Source of the DNA: Pseudoxanthobacter soli DSM 19599
GTDB taxonomy: Bacteria; Pseudomonadota; Alphaproteobacteria; Rhizobiales; Segnochrobactraceae
Assembly: GCF_900148505.1 (NCBI RefSeq)
Contig: NZ_FRXO01000006.1
Coordinates: 248,001 to 312,000 of the forward strand
Reading direction: 5' to 3'
Length of the DNA stretch: 64,000 nucleotides
The notes beneath the pieces were generated by a model. The model saw only the letters and a list, made by a program, of their open reading frames with translations. It had not been told where the DNA came from and ran no database searches. Made by a program: the position numbers and the translations under genes. Position 1 is the first letter of the stretch. Every line of letters begins with the position of its first letter. Shown one piece after another: positions 41,514 to 49,440 of the stretch.

Positions 41514-42548
41514 ATGCAGTACCGCCCTCTCGGCCGCACCGGCATAAAGGTCAGCGCCTATTGTCTGGGCACGATGATGTTCGGGAAGCTCGCCAATGCC
41601 GACCACGATGTATGCATCCGCATGGTCCACAAGGCGCTCGATTTCGGCCTCAACTTCGTCGACACCGCCGACGCCTACAGCGGCGGCGAGTCGGAGATCA
41701 TCGTCGGCAAGGCGCTGAAGGGGCGCCGGGACGATGTCGTGCTCGCCACCAAGGCGGCGCTGCCGATGGGCGACGATCCGAACCGGCGCGGCACCTCGCG
41801 CCGCTGGATCACGCGCGCGCTCGAAGGCTCGCTGCAGCGCCTGCAGACGGACCATATCGACCTCTACCAGATCCACCGGCTGTCGCCGGACACCGACATG
41901 GAGGAGACGCTGTCGGTGCTGACCGACCTGATGCGGGCGGGCAAGATCCGCGCGTTCGGCGCCTCGACCGTTCCCGCCTCCGACATCGTGGAGGCGCAGT
42001 GGATCGCCGAGCGGCGCGGGCTGGCGCGCTTCCGCACCGAACAGCCGCCCTATTCGATCCTCAACCGGTCGATCGAGCGCGAGGTGCTTCCCGTCTGCCA
42101 GCGCTTCGGCATGGGGGTGATGGCGTGGAGCCCGCTGGCGAAGGGCATGCTCACCGGCCGCTACCGGCGGGGCGCGCCGCAGCCCGACTCACTGCGCGCG
42201 CGGTTCTTCCCGAAGGCGATGTCCGACGCGGCGAGCCTGAACGCGGTCGAGGCCTTGATTCCGCTGGCGGAAAGCGCCGGCATCCCGCTGATGCACATGG
42301 CGCTCGCCTTCGTCGTGGCGCATCCCGCCCTCTCCGCCGCGATCATCGGCCCGCGCACCCTGGAGCAGCTCGACGGCCTCCTGGCCGGGGCCGACGTGGT
42401 GCTGTCCGACGACCTGATGGACCGGATCGACGAGATCGTGCCGCCGGGCACCGACGTCGCCCCGCTCGAAGGCGCCGCCTACGTGCCCCCCGCCATCGCC
42501 CACCCTGCGATGCGCCGCCGCCCGGCCACGGAGCGCGCGGTGGGGTGA
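41514..42548 (+). CDS. Aldo/keto reductase
   Basis: 344-residue AKR of the potassium-channel-beta-subunit/YajO-like group, reducing aldehydes or ketones with NADPH. Catalytic tetrad residues are visible: Asp and Tyr in FVDTADAYSGGESE, Lys in VLATKAALPM, and His in IDLYQIHRLSPD. The C-terminal cofactor region is AAIIGPRTLEQLDGLLAGADV. AAGGGAGACGATC precedes the ATG. It is controlled by the divergent TetR gene through the operators in the gap. It is probably a detoxification enzyme for reactive carbonyls. Confidence 0.92.
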   Translation: MQYRPLGRTGIKVSAYCLGTMMFGKLANADHDVCIRMVHKALDFGLNFVDTADAYSGGESEIIVGKALKGRRDDVVLATKAALPMGDDPNRRGTSRRWITRALEGSLQRLQTDHIDLYQIHRLSPDTDMEETLSVLTDLMRAGKIRAFGASTVPASDIVEAQWIAERRGLARFRTEQPPYSILNRSIEREVLPVCQRFGMGVMAWSPLAKGMLTGRYRRGAPQPDSLRARFFPKAMSDAASLNAVEALIPLAESAGIPLMHMALAFVVAHPALSAAIIGPRTLEQLDGLLAGADVVLSDDLMDRIDEIVPPGTDVAPLEGAAYVPPAIAHPAMRRRPATERAVG

Positions 42549-42678
42549 AGGGGTGGGAAGGGGGATGTCTAGATCCGAAGGGACCTTTCGACTGACTTTA
42601 GAGCAACGTTCGCTCTGCGCACCATTGTGATCATGGATTGGCAACGGGGGCACCGAATAAATGTCCTGTAACCATGAC

Positions 42679-43059
42679 CTATTTACAAGCACCTGCCTGC
42701 TTTGCCCCGTAGATTGCTTGATTTTTTGTATACCCATCCCCAGCACTGGAGGAGAGTTGATTGATCAGACCTCTACAAGAGAAGCCTGACATCTGGAGAT
42801 ATTGCTCTGCGGATCTCACCGCCTGAGCATTCCAATCGATATTCAGGCTATCTACCGCGATAGTAGCATCAGAAACATCATAACCATCGCCGGCATCTGA
42901 CGACAGTTGACGAATAAGGCCCTCCCGAGAGAAACCGGACATAGAGATATATTGCTTGGCAGACCTAATTGCGTTACTCTATTGCGAATTTATCCTTTGC
43001 GCCCACGAAGCATCTACAGCGAGCATTAATAAAATAACTGACAGCCATCTAAATCTCAT
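42679..43059 (-). pseudogene. Ltp-repeat secreted protein interrupted by an in-frame amber codon
   Basis: A 126-codon frame encodes a signal peptide (MRFRWLSVILLMLAVDASWA), then RINSQ, an in-frame TAG at 42979-42981 (codon 27), then two repeats of the host-cell-surface lipoprotein Ltp family (AIRSAKQYISMSGFSREGLI; AVRSAEQYLQMSGFSCRGLI, with IDWNAQ between). The frame is otherwise open to 42679. The stop falls exactly at the junction where Ltp proteins usually read SQ-[basic/polar]-NA. A single base change (CAG or AAG to TAG) explains it. The ATG at 42942 could restart only a leaderless fragment. The A+T-rich codon use contrasts with neighbours, suggesting transfer. Confidence 0.75.
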
Positions 43060-43515
43060 TGTAACGCCGCCCTATTAATGTGAAACTGAGTAATGGACTG
43101 GCGCAGCTACGATTGTCTATGTAAATTCAGTTTTCTTTGATATCCTGCCTGCTAAGCGCCCATAGCAGCATCGTGAGTAGAACGTTATCGTTATCCATGA
43201 CGACTTTCAATCGCGGTCTTTTGGTCGAGGCCAACCCCGAGCACCTCACCAGCGATATAGTCGCAGTGTTGTTGCAAGGGTCCGCTTCGGGGTGGTTTTC
43301 TGGCTGTCCGCTTATGGCGGCGGCGTTCAGGTGGCCGCTGCGCTTCAACCGCTACGCGCCCTCAACTCAGTGGCTAAGACTGACGAGCTGCATTCCAGGA
43401 ATCTGCCGTTCGTTTGCGCTCCGTAGCCCGCCGTGGGCATTTCTGATCGTTGCGCGGTGAGCGCCCAAGCTCTACGAATTCCGATAGACTGTCGCACTCC
43501 CGGATTCGGACAACG
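43060..43515. other. 456-bp A+T-richer stretch without a supported gene
   Basis: It lies between the divergent Ltp remnant and the FRG-domain gene. Short open frames exist on both strands but show no family resemblance or good start sites. It may hold the promoters of both genes and eroded sequence. Confidence 0.4.
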
Positions 43516-44874
43516 ATGTTCAGCCTCATTATGCGTGGCAATGTTGATGAGTGGGATGCAGTCCCGCTCAAGACCTCCGCCACTCACCGTTTCCCTATCG
43601 CTCGCTTCTTGGAGTACACGAACGACGATATACGCGCGCAATTCACCCCAATCTCTCCGACTGTGCTAACTGCTCTCACCGGGATCCCGGCCGTGTTTAT
43701 GAGCGAACTTCAGTCGCCGAGGGGCCAGATCCTTGACTATGTCAACATACGTGTTGGGTTCATACTGGACGTAACCTTTGATGAGCGTGACCTAGTCTAC
43801 ACGTTCCGATTTGAACGCAACTTCGGCAATCAGCCAATCTCCGATCGCAAGTTTTTCGAGCGTGCCTTTGGGATGGAGGGTTTCGAGTTACATCGTACAC
43901 ACTGGGCTATAAAGCCAACCAATATCGCCGATGCGCTTCGAACTTTAGGGCTCATCAGTCACGGCGAGGCAGTCTTGCCGCCCGGTCTGCCTACCATTCC
44001 GACTGTCCCGACCCAAGAAGAAACGGACAAGATCGTTATCGACGATCTTAAGGACTATATCGCGGAGGTGATGATGCTTCACGACGCGAGCGACGACGAG
44101 TTCTTCTATCGAGGCCATTCAGACAAGAACTACCTGCTAGAGCCAACGCTATTCCGAAAGGCCGCAAATGGCGCGTATAAGTACCGCCCGAACGAAGATG
44201 TCATGGTGCGCGAACTGTTGGCCGCTCAGCCATCTATTTTTGCGAGCGACGGGTACATGCTGGATAAGCTTGTCCGGATGCAGCACTTTGGGCTGCCGAC
44301 GCGCCTCTTAGATCTCACGTCTAATCCCTTGGTCGGTCTCTACTTCTGCGTTTCCACTCCCAAGTTTGACGGTTTCGGTAACGAGATCGACGGCGAGGTT
44401 CTCGTCATAAGCACTGCGAAATCAAACGTGATGCCCTTCGATTCCGATAAGGTAAGCTGCATAGCCAATATCAGCCTACTAACCGATCAAGAGAAGAACC
44501 GAATGGACACTTCGCTTGAAAGGCTGGCGTTCAACGAGACGGCCGACTGCAAGAAACTTGTCCACTTTATTAAACGCGAGAAGCCCTACTTCGAGAACCG
44601 CATAGAGCCCGCAGACTTAGAGCGTATTCTATTCGTTCGCGCGCGCCTAGGTCACGAACGCATCGTTTCCCAATCCGGCGCCTTCCTGATGTTCGGGAAG
44701 GACTCGATTTTGCCCGAAACCGGGCAGAGCGGTCTAAAGATCAACAGATTTACCATTCGCAGTAAGCCAAAGCTGCTAAGGCAGTTAGAGTCCCTGAACA
44801 TTAAGGCAAGCACTATTTACCCGGGGCTTGACCGTGCCGCACAGGACATCGCGAAGAAGTTTGAGATCGCCTAG
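43516..44874 (+). CDS. FRG-domain protein, possible phage-defence function
   Basis: 452-residue protein with an FRG domain. The defining motif appears as FFYRGHSDKNYLLEPTLFR (about residues 196-214), and the conserved second block is QHFGLPTRLLDLTSNPLVGLYF (split here as QHFGLPTRLLD, about 256-266, and the following segment). The first 180 residues match nothing I recognise. FRG domains occur in phage and bacterial mobile regions and are over-represented near defence genes; their biochemical activity is not established to my knowledge. The start is uncertain: ATG at 43516 or 43531. No signal or membrane segment is seen. Codon use is A+T-richer than in the flanks, consistent with transfer. Confidence 0.75.
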   Translation: MFSLIMRGNVDEWDAVPLKTSATHRFPIARFLEYTNDDIRAQFTPISPTVLTALTGIPAVFMSELQSPRGQILDYVNIRVGFILDVTFDERDLVYTFRFERNFGNQPISDRKFFERAFGMEGFELHRTHWAIKPTNIADALRTLGLISHGEAVLPPGLPTIPTVPTQEETDKIVIDDLKDYIAEVMMLHDASDDEFFYRGHSDKNYLLEPTLFRKAANGAYKYRPNEDVMVRELLAAQPSIFASDGYMLDKLVRMQHFGLPTRLLDLTSNPLVGLYFCVSTPKFDGFGNEIDGEVLVISTAKSNVMPFDSDKVSCIANISLLTDQEKNRMDTSLERLAFNETADCKKLVHFIKREKPYFENRIEPADLERILFVRARLGHERIVSQSGAFLMFGKDSILPETGQSGLKINRFTIRSKPKLLRQLESLNIKASTIYPGLDRAAQDIAKKFEIA

Positions 44875-45368
44875 CAGCCGCCAGGCCTAAGCGGTCCTTT
44901 CACGCAGTTCAAATGCTAGCAAGCCTTTGTTGTCCGAAGTTATTCTCATACTTCGCCGCGAGTTATGAAGCACATTACGGCGACGGCAATCACGTCAGTG
45001 TTTTCCGTTCGGCAACGCAGGTGTAGCGCAAACGTCGCCCAACCTAGTCGACACCCCGTAAACCTGATAGGCAGCAGACGGCCCCGATCATGCCGATCAT
45101 CGGGTGCACTGGGAACGACGGCTTTCGGGAAACCGTCGGCGGTCTTCGAACGACCGATTTGGGCTCGGCTGTAGAACGGCAGCTATCTCCACAACGACAG
45201 GCGAAACCGGCAGGTCCACTCCCGGCCCCCCACGCAGCCTTGATGTGCGGGAGAGCGTGGAAGCGTCGTAGGATCAAGCCGGGCCGTTTCGAAACGGGCT
45301 TGATTGACAATTTTCGGAAATTTGCCCTCCTTGTCGTGTCTCGATCCTCAAGTCGGAAAGAGACGGCC
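44875..45368. other. 494-bp intergenic stretch with eroded sequence
   Basis: No gene supported. A TTGATTGACAATTTT segment near 45300 may carry the promoter of the next gene. Around 45150, GAACGACCGATTTGGGCTCGG resembles a stretch near 52.86 kb, possibly the same kind of decayed sequence. Confidence 0.35.
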
Positions 45369-46229
45369 ATGCGCACATCCTTCTATGCGTCCCAAAGCCT
45401 CTATTCGGAGCCCGGGCCCTATCGCGACACGTTGATGCGCGGGGGCGCCGAACCCCGGCAGGTTGCCCGCTGGATCGGCTCGTTCATGCAGCACCCCCGC
45501 GGGGCCGAAACCGCGGAACGGGGATTCACGCCTGAACAGGCCGCCGATCTGGAGCTTCGTTCCGTCGCCGAGATCCTGTCCGTCGCCGTGGCGCGCGCCC
45601 TGCCCGATGGCGATGGCGCGCAGCCCAAGGTCGGCGGCGTCTGCCGGGATTTCGCCATCCTGGCGGCCGGTCTGTTTCGCGCGCGCGGCACCCCGGCCCG
45701 CCTGCGCGCCGGGTTCGCCGATTATATCGTGCCCGGCCATTGGGAGGATCACTGGCTTTGCGAATGGCACGACGGCGGGCGCTGGAGACGGTTCGATGTG
45801 GAGTTCACGGCGATCCGGGGCGTTGCCTTCGACACCCTGGATGTGCCGCGCGACCGGTTCATCACGGCCGGCGAGGCATGGTTCCGCATCCGGCGCGCGC
45901 CGGACAGCGCCGCGCGATTTGGCGTTTCGGGTCTCGACCTTCGTGGGGCGTGGTTCGTCGCGGGAAGCCTGATGCGGGATATGGCCGCCCTGCGCAAGCT
46001 CGAGCTGAAGCCCTGGGACTACTGGGGCCTGTCGCAGGACCTTTCCCGCGATTCAGCCGCGTGGCCGCCGCACGCGGAGACGACGCTGGACGAGCTCGCT
46101 TCGCGGCTCGGGGACGCCGATGTCGCCGGAGAGGACGAACCGGAATCGATCCGGGACTGGCCGTTGCCGCGTGAGGTCGTCGGCTTCCCCCACGGCGCGC
46201 CCATGGCCGTGGTGTTGCGCCACGCCTGA
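45369..46229 (+). CDS. Transglutaminase-like domain protein
   Basis: 286-residue protein with a transglutaminase/cysteine-protease-like core. The likely catalytic triad is Cys92 (VGGVCRDFAILAAG), His128 (EDHWLCEWHDG) and Asp143 (RRFDVEF). The VCRDFA block and the RxRxGFADYI segment after it are typical of bacterial transglutaminase-like proteins that act as peptidases or amide hydrolases. No signal peptide is seen, so it is cytoplasmic. GGAAAGAGACGGCC precedes the ATG. It stands alone; G+C is high again compared with the FRG gene. The substrate is unknown. Confidence 0.8.
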   Translation: MRTSFYASQSLYSEPGPYRDTLMRGGAEPRQVARWIGSFMQHPRGAETAERGFTPEQAADLELRSVAEILSVAVARALPDGDGAQPKVGGVCRDFAILAAGLFRARGTPARLRAGFADYIVPGHWEDHWLCEWHDGGRWRRFDVEFTAIRGVAFDTLDVPRDRFITAGEAWFRIRRAPDSAARFGVSGLDLRGAWFVAGSLMRDMAALRKLELKPWDYWGLSQDLSRDSAAWPPHAETTLDELASRLGDADVAGEDEPESIRDWPLPREVVGFPHGAPMAVVLRHA

Positions 46230-46315
46230 CGCCCCGGCACGACCGGTCTTCATGGCGAGCGCCCGATGAGGGTGCGGGCGCCGACCGGGAGCCGGGCGGC
46301 GCGCGCGGCCGTGCC

Positions 46316-47302
46316 TCAGGCGGCCACCTTCAGCACGATCTTGCCGAAGCCGCCGCCGGCTTCCATTGCGCGATGGGCCTCGGCCGCCTGGGCGAGGGGC
46401 AGGACCTTGCCGACCAGCGGCTTCAGCCGGCCATCGGCGAACATCGGCAGCGCGCCGTCCGCGAAGCGACGCGCCATGGCGCGCTTCTCGACCGTCGTTC
46501 GCGATTTCATCACCGTGCCGATGAGGCGCAGGTGATTGTGCAGCAGAACGGAGAGCGGAATGGTGGCGCTGTCCTGCCCGCCCAGCAGGCCGACCTGAAC
46601 GAGCCGCCCGCCGGGGGCGAGGCTGCGCAGATTGCGGGCGAGATAGTCGCCGCCGACGAAATCGACGATCACGTCGACGCCGCGCCCGCCCGTCGCCGCG
46701 CCCACGCACTGCTCGAAGTCCTCGGCGCGATAGTCGAACACCGCCTCGGCGCCGAGGCCGCGGACATCGGCGCGCCGCTCGGCATTCGCGGTGGCGAACA
46801 CGCGCGCGCCCAGGGCGTGGGCGATTTCCACCGCAGCGGAACCCACCCCGCCCGCCGCCGCGTGGATGAGGATGGCCTCGCCTTTGCCGATGCCACCCAG
46901 ATGAACGGCGGCTTCCCAGGCGGTGACGAAGGATTCCATCACCGCCGCGGCCGCGAGAAAATGCAGGTTCTCGGGAATGCGCACCGTCATGCCACGGTCG
47001 GCACGGGCATATTCGGCATAGGCGCCGCCGCCGACGATGGCCATCACCCTCTCGCCGGGGCGGAGGTCGTCGACATCGCTGCCGACGGCGACGACCTCGC
47101 CGGCGACTTCCAGCCCGAGCAGGTCGCTCTCGCCATAGCGCTGGTGGCCGTAATAGCCCTGACGCTGCAGCAGATCGGCGCGGTTGACGCCGGCGGCATG
47201 CACCTTGACCAGAACATCGCCGGGGCGGACCTGCGGCACCGGCACGTCCGTGAGGCGGAGCACGTCCGCCGCACCGAAATCGTCGAAGGTGATCGCCTTC
47301 AT
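46316..47302 (-). CDS. NAD(P)H:quinone oxidoreductase-like (MDR/zinc-independent)
   Basis: 328-residue medium-chain reductase of the quinone oxidoreductase/PIG3 group. The N-terminal GroES-like domain (PGDVLVKVHAAGVNRADLLQRQGYY; GLEVAGEVVAVG) lacks the zinc-ligand pattern of alcohol dehydrogenases. The Rossmann part shows HAAAGGVGSAAVEIAHALGA. The closing block is FGKIVLKVA. It reduces quinones or enones with NADPH in the cytoplasm. It lies 4 bp downstream of the next gene in the leftward direction and so forms a two-gene unit with it. The divergent LysR gene may control both. Confidence 0.9.
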   Translation of the reverse strand: MKAITFDDFGAADVLRLTDVPVPQVRPGDVLVKVHAAGVNRADLLQRQGYYGHQRYGESDLLGLEVAGEVVAVGSDVDDLRPGERVMAIVGGGAYAEYARADRGMTVRIPENLHFLAAAAVMESFVTAWEAAVHLGGIGKGEAILIHAAAGGVGSAAVEIAHALGARVFATANAERRADVRGLGAEAVFDYRAEDFEQCVGAATGGRGVDVIVDFVGGDYLARNLRSLAPGGRLVQVGLLGGQDSATIPLSVLLHNHLRLIGTVMKSRTTVEKRAMARRFADGALPMFADGRLKPLVGKVLPLAQAAEAHRAMEAGGGFGKIVLKVAA

Positions 47303-47306
47303 GCCT

Positions 47307-47882
47307 TTATGCCTTTGCAGACTTGGCAGCCTTGGCGGCCTCGGAGGCCCTGGCCGTCGCCCGGCGGGCGATGCTGGCGGCGAACAGCGGCGTCTCGCGG
47401 CGGTTGTGATCGCCGCCGGCTTCCTGCCGGGCCACCGCCGCCTGTTCGAAGGTCTGGCCGTGGGCGGCGAGGAAATCCAGGAACACGTCGGTCGGGTGCG
47501 AGGTGACGCGGTTGGTGTAGCGGGTGCGCCCGCCCTCGATGGCCTCGGCGATCAGCTCCCAGATCACGTTGACCTGCGTGCGCCCCACCGGTGTGAACAC
47601 GTCGGAGATGGAGTTCATCCGGCAATAGCCGGCGGTGGCTTCCTCGGCGACATAGTGCTGGATGACGAGACCGGTCCCGATCATCTCGACATTGATGACC
47701 ATGCGGCGGCCATCGTCGGTGGTGGAGACGCCGGAGCCGATATGGTCGGGCGGGCAGCAGCGCAGATATTCGGCTTCCGGCAGGCTGAACAGCCACTCGG
47801 CGATGTCGATCTTCTCGAAGGGAACGTCGATATCCGCCGTATAGGCGGACTGCGAGAGGATTTTGTCGGTGAGGATCTTCAT
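47307..47882 (-). CDS. SRPBCC-like hypothetical protein
   Basis: 191-residue protein starting MKILTDKILSQSAYTADIDV. The pattern of an N-terminal DVPFEKIDIAEWLFSLPEAE segment, a central set of predicted strands (MVINVEMIGTGLVIQHYV; VNVIWELIAEAIEGGRTRYT) and a C-terminal helix resembles the SRPBCC (START/Bet v1) fold, which binds hydrophobic ligands. The last 20 residues are Ala/Lys-rich and probably disordered. AGAAGGTC precedes the ATG. It is first of a two-gene unit with the quinone reductase. The function is not known; a ligand-binding or ring-hydroxylase-related role is possible but unsupported. Confidence 0.65.
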   Translation of the reverse strand: MKILTDKILSQSAYTADIDVPFEKIDIAEWLFSLPEAEYLRCCPPDHIGSGVSTTDDGRRMVINVEMIGTGLVIQHYVAEEATAGYCRMNSISDVFTPVGRTQVNVIWELIAEAIEGGRTRYTNRVTSHPTDVFLDFLAAHGQTFEQAAVARQEAGGDHNRRETPLFAASIARRATARASEAAKAAKSAKA

Positions 47883-48196
47883 GGCATGACCTTCTCGATG
47901 AACGGTTTCACAGGCCTCGGCGGCCGGTTTGGCGGTGGCGGTGCAGGGAGGCACCGGACCGGGGCGGCGATGTGCCATCCCGACCCCGGTTATGCGGGCG
48001 CGCCCGACACGACCTATTTCGAAATGCCATGGCCGGCGCCGCGCCTTGCGAGATGGAACGGCCGAACCGCCCTGCCCCGGCGATCGTGGTGGGGCGAGGC
48101 GGAACCGCCGCTAACGTGAACGGCGCGAATATGCGAGTGTCCGGCAGCGGCGATAAGCCGGAACCTGCTGCAAACGGCTTTGCCGGGAACGCAAAG
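47883..48196. other. 314-bp divergent region between SRPBCC-like and LysR genes
   Basis: Non-coding control region for a divergent pair. If the LysR gene starts at the ATG at 48131 instead of 48197, it is 66 bp shorter. I recognise no clear operator. Confidence 0.4.
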
Positions 48197-49114
48197 ATGA
48201 GACCCCATTTCGCCGAATTCCTCGGCACCTTTGTCGATGTCGTGCGGGCGGGGAGCTTTTCCGGCGCCGCGCGCCGGCGCGCGGTGACGCCCTCGGCGGT
48301 GGTGCGCCAGATCGATGCGCTGGAGGACGATCTGGGCGTCGCGCTTTTCATCCGCTCGACACGGGCGCTCACGCTCACCGATGCCGGCGAGCGCCTGCAC
48401 GAGCGGGCGCAGCGCCACCTCGACGACCTCGCCGACACCCGCGCGGAAGTCGCCGCCTTCGGCGGCTCGGTCTGCGGCACGCTGCGGATCGCCTGCCTGC
48501 CCACCTTCGGCAAGCGCTATGTGCTGCCGGTCGTCGCGGCGCTGCAGGCCGAACATCCCGGCCTCAATGTCGAACTCGACCTGACGGAACGGCTGGCCGA
48601 TCCGGTGGTCGAGCGGCTCGACGCCGTCATCCGCATGGGCGCGCTGACCGACAGCACGCTGATCGCCACCCGGCTGGCGCCCTTCACGCGGCTCGTGGTG
48701 GCGAGCCCGGCCTATCTGGCGCGCGCGGGCACGCCCGGCAGCGCGGCGGACCTGCGCGCGCACCGGCTGCTCGACAAGCTGCACGGCGCCGATCTGCTGG
48801 GCTGGCGCGAGGTGCTCGGCTGCCCGGCCGGCCATGCGGGGAACGGCACGGTGACCTTCCGCTCGGACGATTTCGAGGCCCTGCGCGCGGGCGCCGAGGC
48901 GGGACTGGGGATCGCGCTGCTGGCGAGCTGGGTCGTCGGGCCGGATGTCCGGGCGGGAAGGCTGGTGCGGCTCGGGCTCGGCGGCGAACCGTGGAACGAC
49001 GGCGCGTCAGGCATCTCCCTCCTGCGCGCCCTGCCGCAGCCGAGCGCCAAGCTGAAAGCCTTCACCGAAGCCCTGCGCGCCGCGATCGGAAGCCCGCCGA
49101 TCTGGGAGCCGTGA
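48197..49114 (+). CDS. LysR-family transcriptional regulator
   Basis: 305-residue LTTR. The HTH is FVDVVRAGSFSGAARRRAVT then VVRQIDALEDDLGVALFIRS. The effector domain includes GTLRIACLPTFGKRYVLPVV and AGLGIALLASWVVGPDVRAG. I choose the ATG at 48197 (GGGAA upstream), which gives the usual LTTR length; an upstream ATG at 48131 would add 22 residues without family similarity. It is divergent from the SRPBCC-like/quinone reductase unit and probably regulates it. Confidence 0.9.
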   Translation: MRPHFAEFLGTFVDVVRAGSFSGAARRRAVTPSAVVRQIDALEDDLGVALFIRSTRALTLTDAGERLHERAQRHLDDLADTRAEVAAFGGSVCGTLRIACLPTFGKRYVLPVVAALQAEHPGLNVELDLTERLADPVVERLDAVIRMGALTDSTLIATRLAPFTRLVVASPAYLARAGTPGSAADLRAHRLLDKLHGADLLGWREVLGCPAGHAGNGTVTFRSDDFEALRAGAEAGLGIALLASWVVGPDVRAGRLVRLGLGGEPWNDGASGISLLRALPQPSAKLKAFTEALRAAIGSPPIWEP

Positions 49115-49440
49115 TCGACGAACGCGGTTGGGGTGTGGGGGGGAGCGCCGTGGGGTGGCGGGGGTTGAGCTTTGCGGGCCGGAGCGGCCGTAGAGATCAG
49201 ATCAGCGTTTTCCTGAAAGCAGACGTTACCTTTTGTTGCTCCGGAGGTCCTAGTTGCGCAGGCACCGCGGACATCGGCTCACTCTCTGAAAGCAGACCTT
49301 CGACAACTTGACAGCTTCAACGCATGCATCGGTCTGCCAATTTATTAGATGCTAATATCCGTTGAAGAGGTTAATGTTCGACGGGTTGCTAGCTCACAGC
49401 CCCTCATTGCGCGTGCTCACGTGGCCGCGGCGGCAACCTT
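49115..49440. other. 326-bp intergenic stretch with a short direct repeat
   Basis: No gene. It contains CTGAAAGCAGACGTT (49213-49227) and CTGAAAGCAGACCTT (49286-49300), 73 bp apart, on the edge of the defence block. It is A+T-richer toward 49.4 kb. Confidence 0.4.

Noticed and set aside
43137-43460. Small open frames in the gap before the FRG gene
   Set aside because: No ribosome site, no recognisable motif, and overlapping frames on both strands; kept as non-coding.
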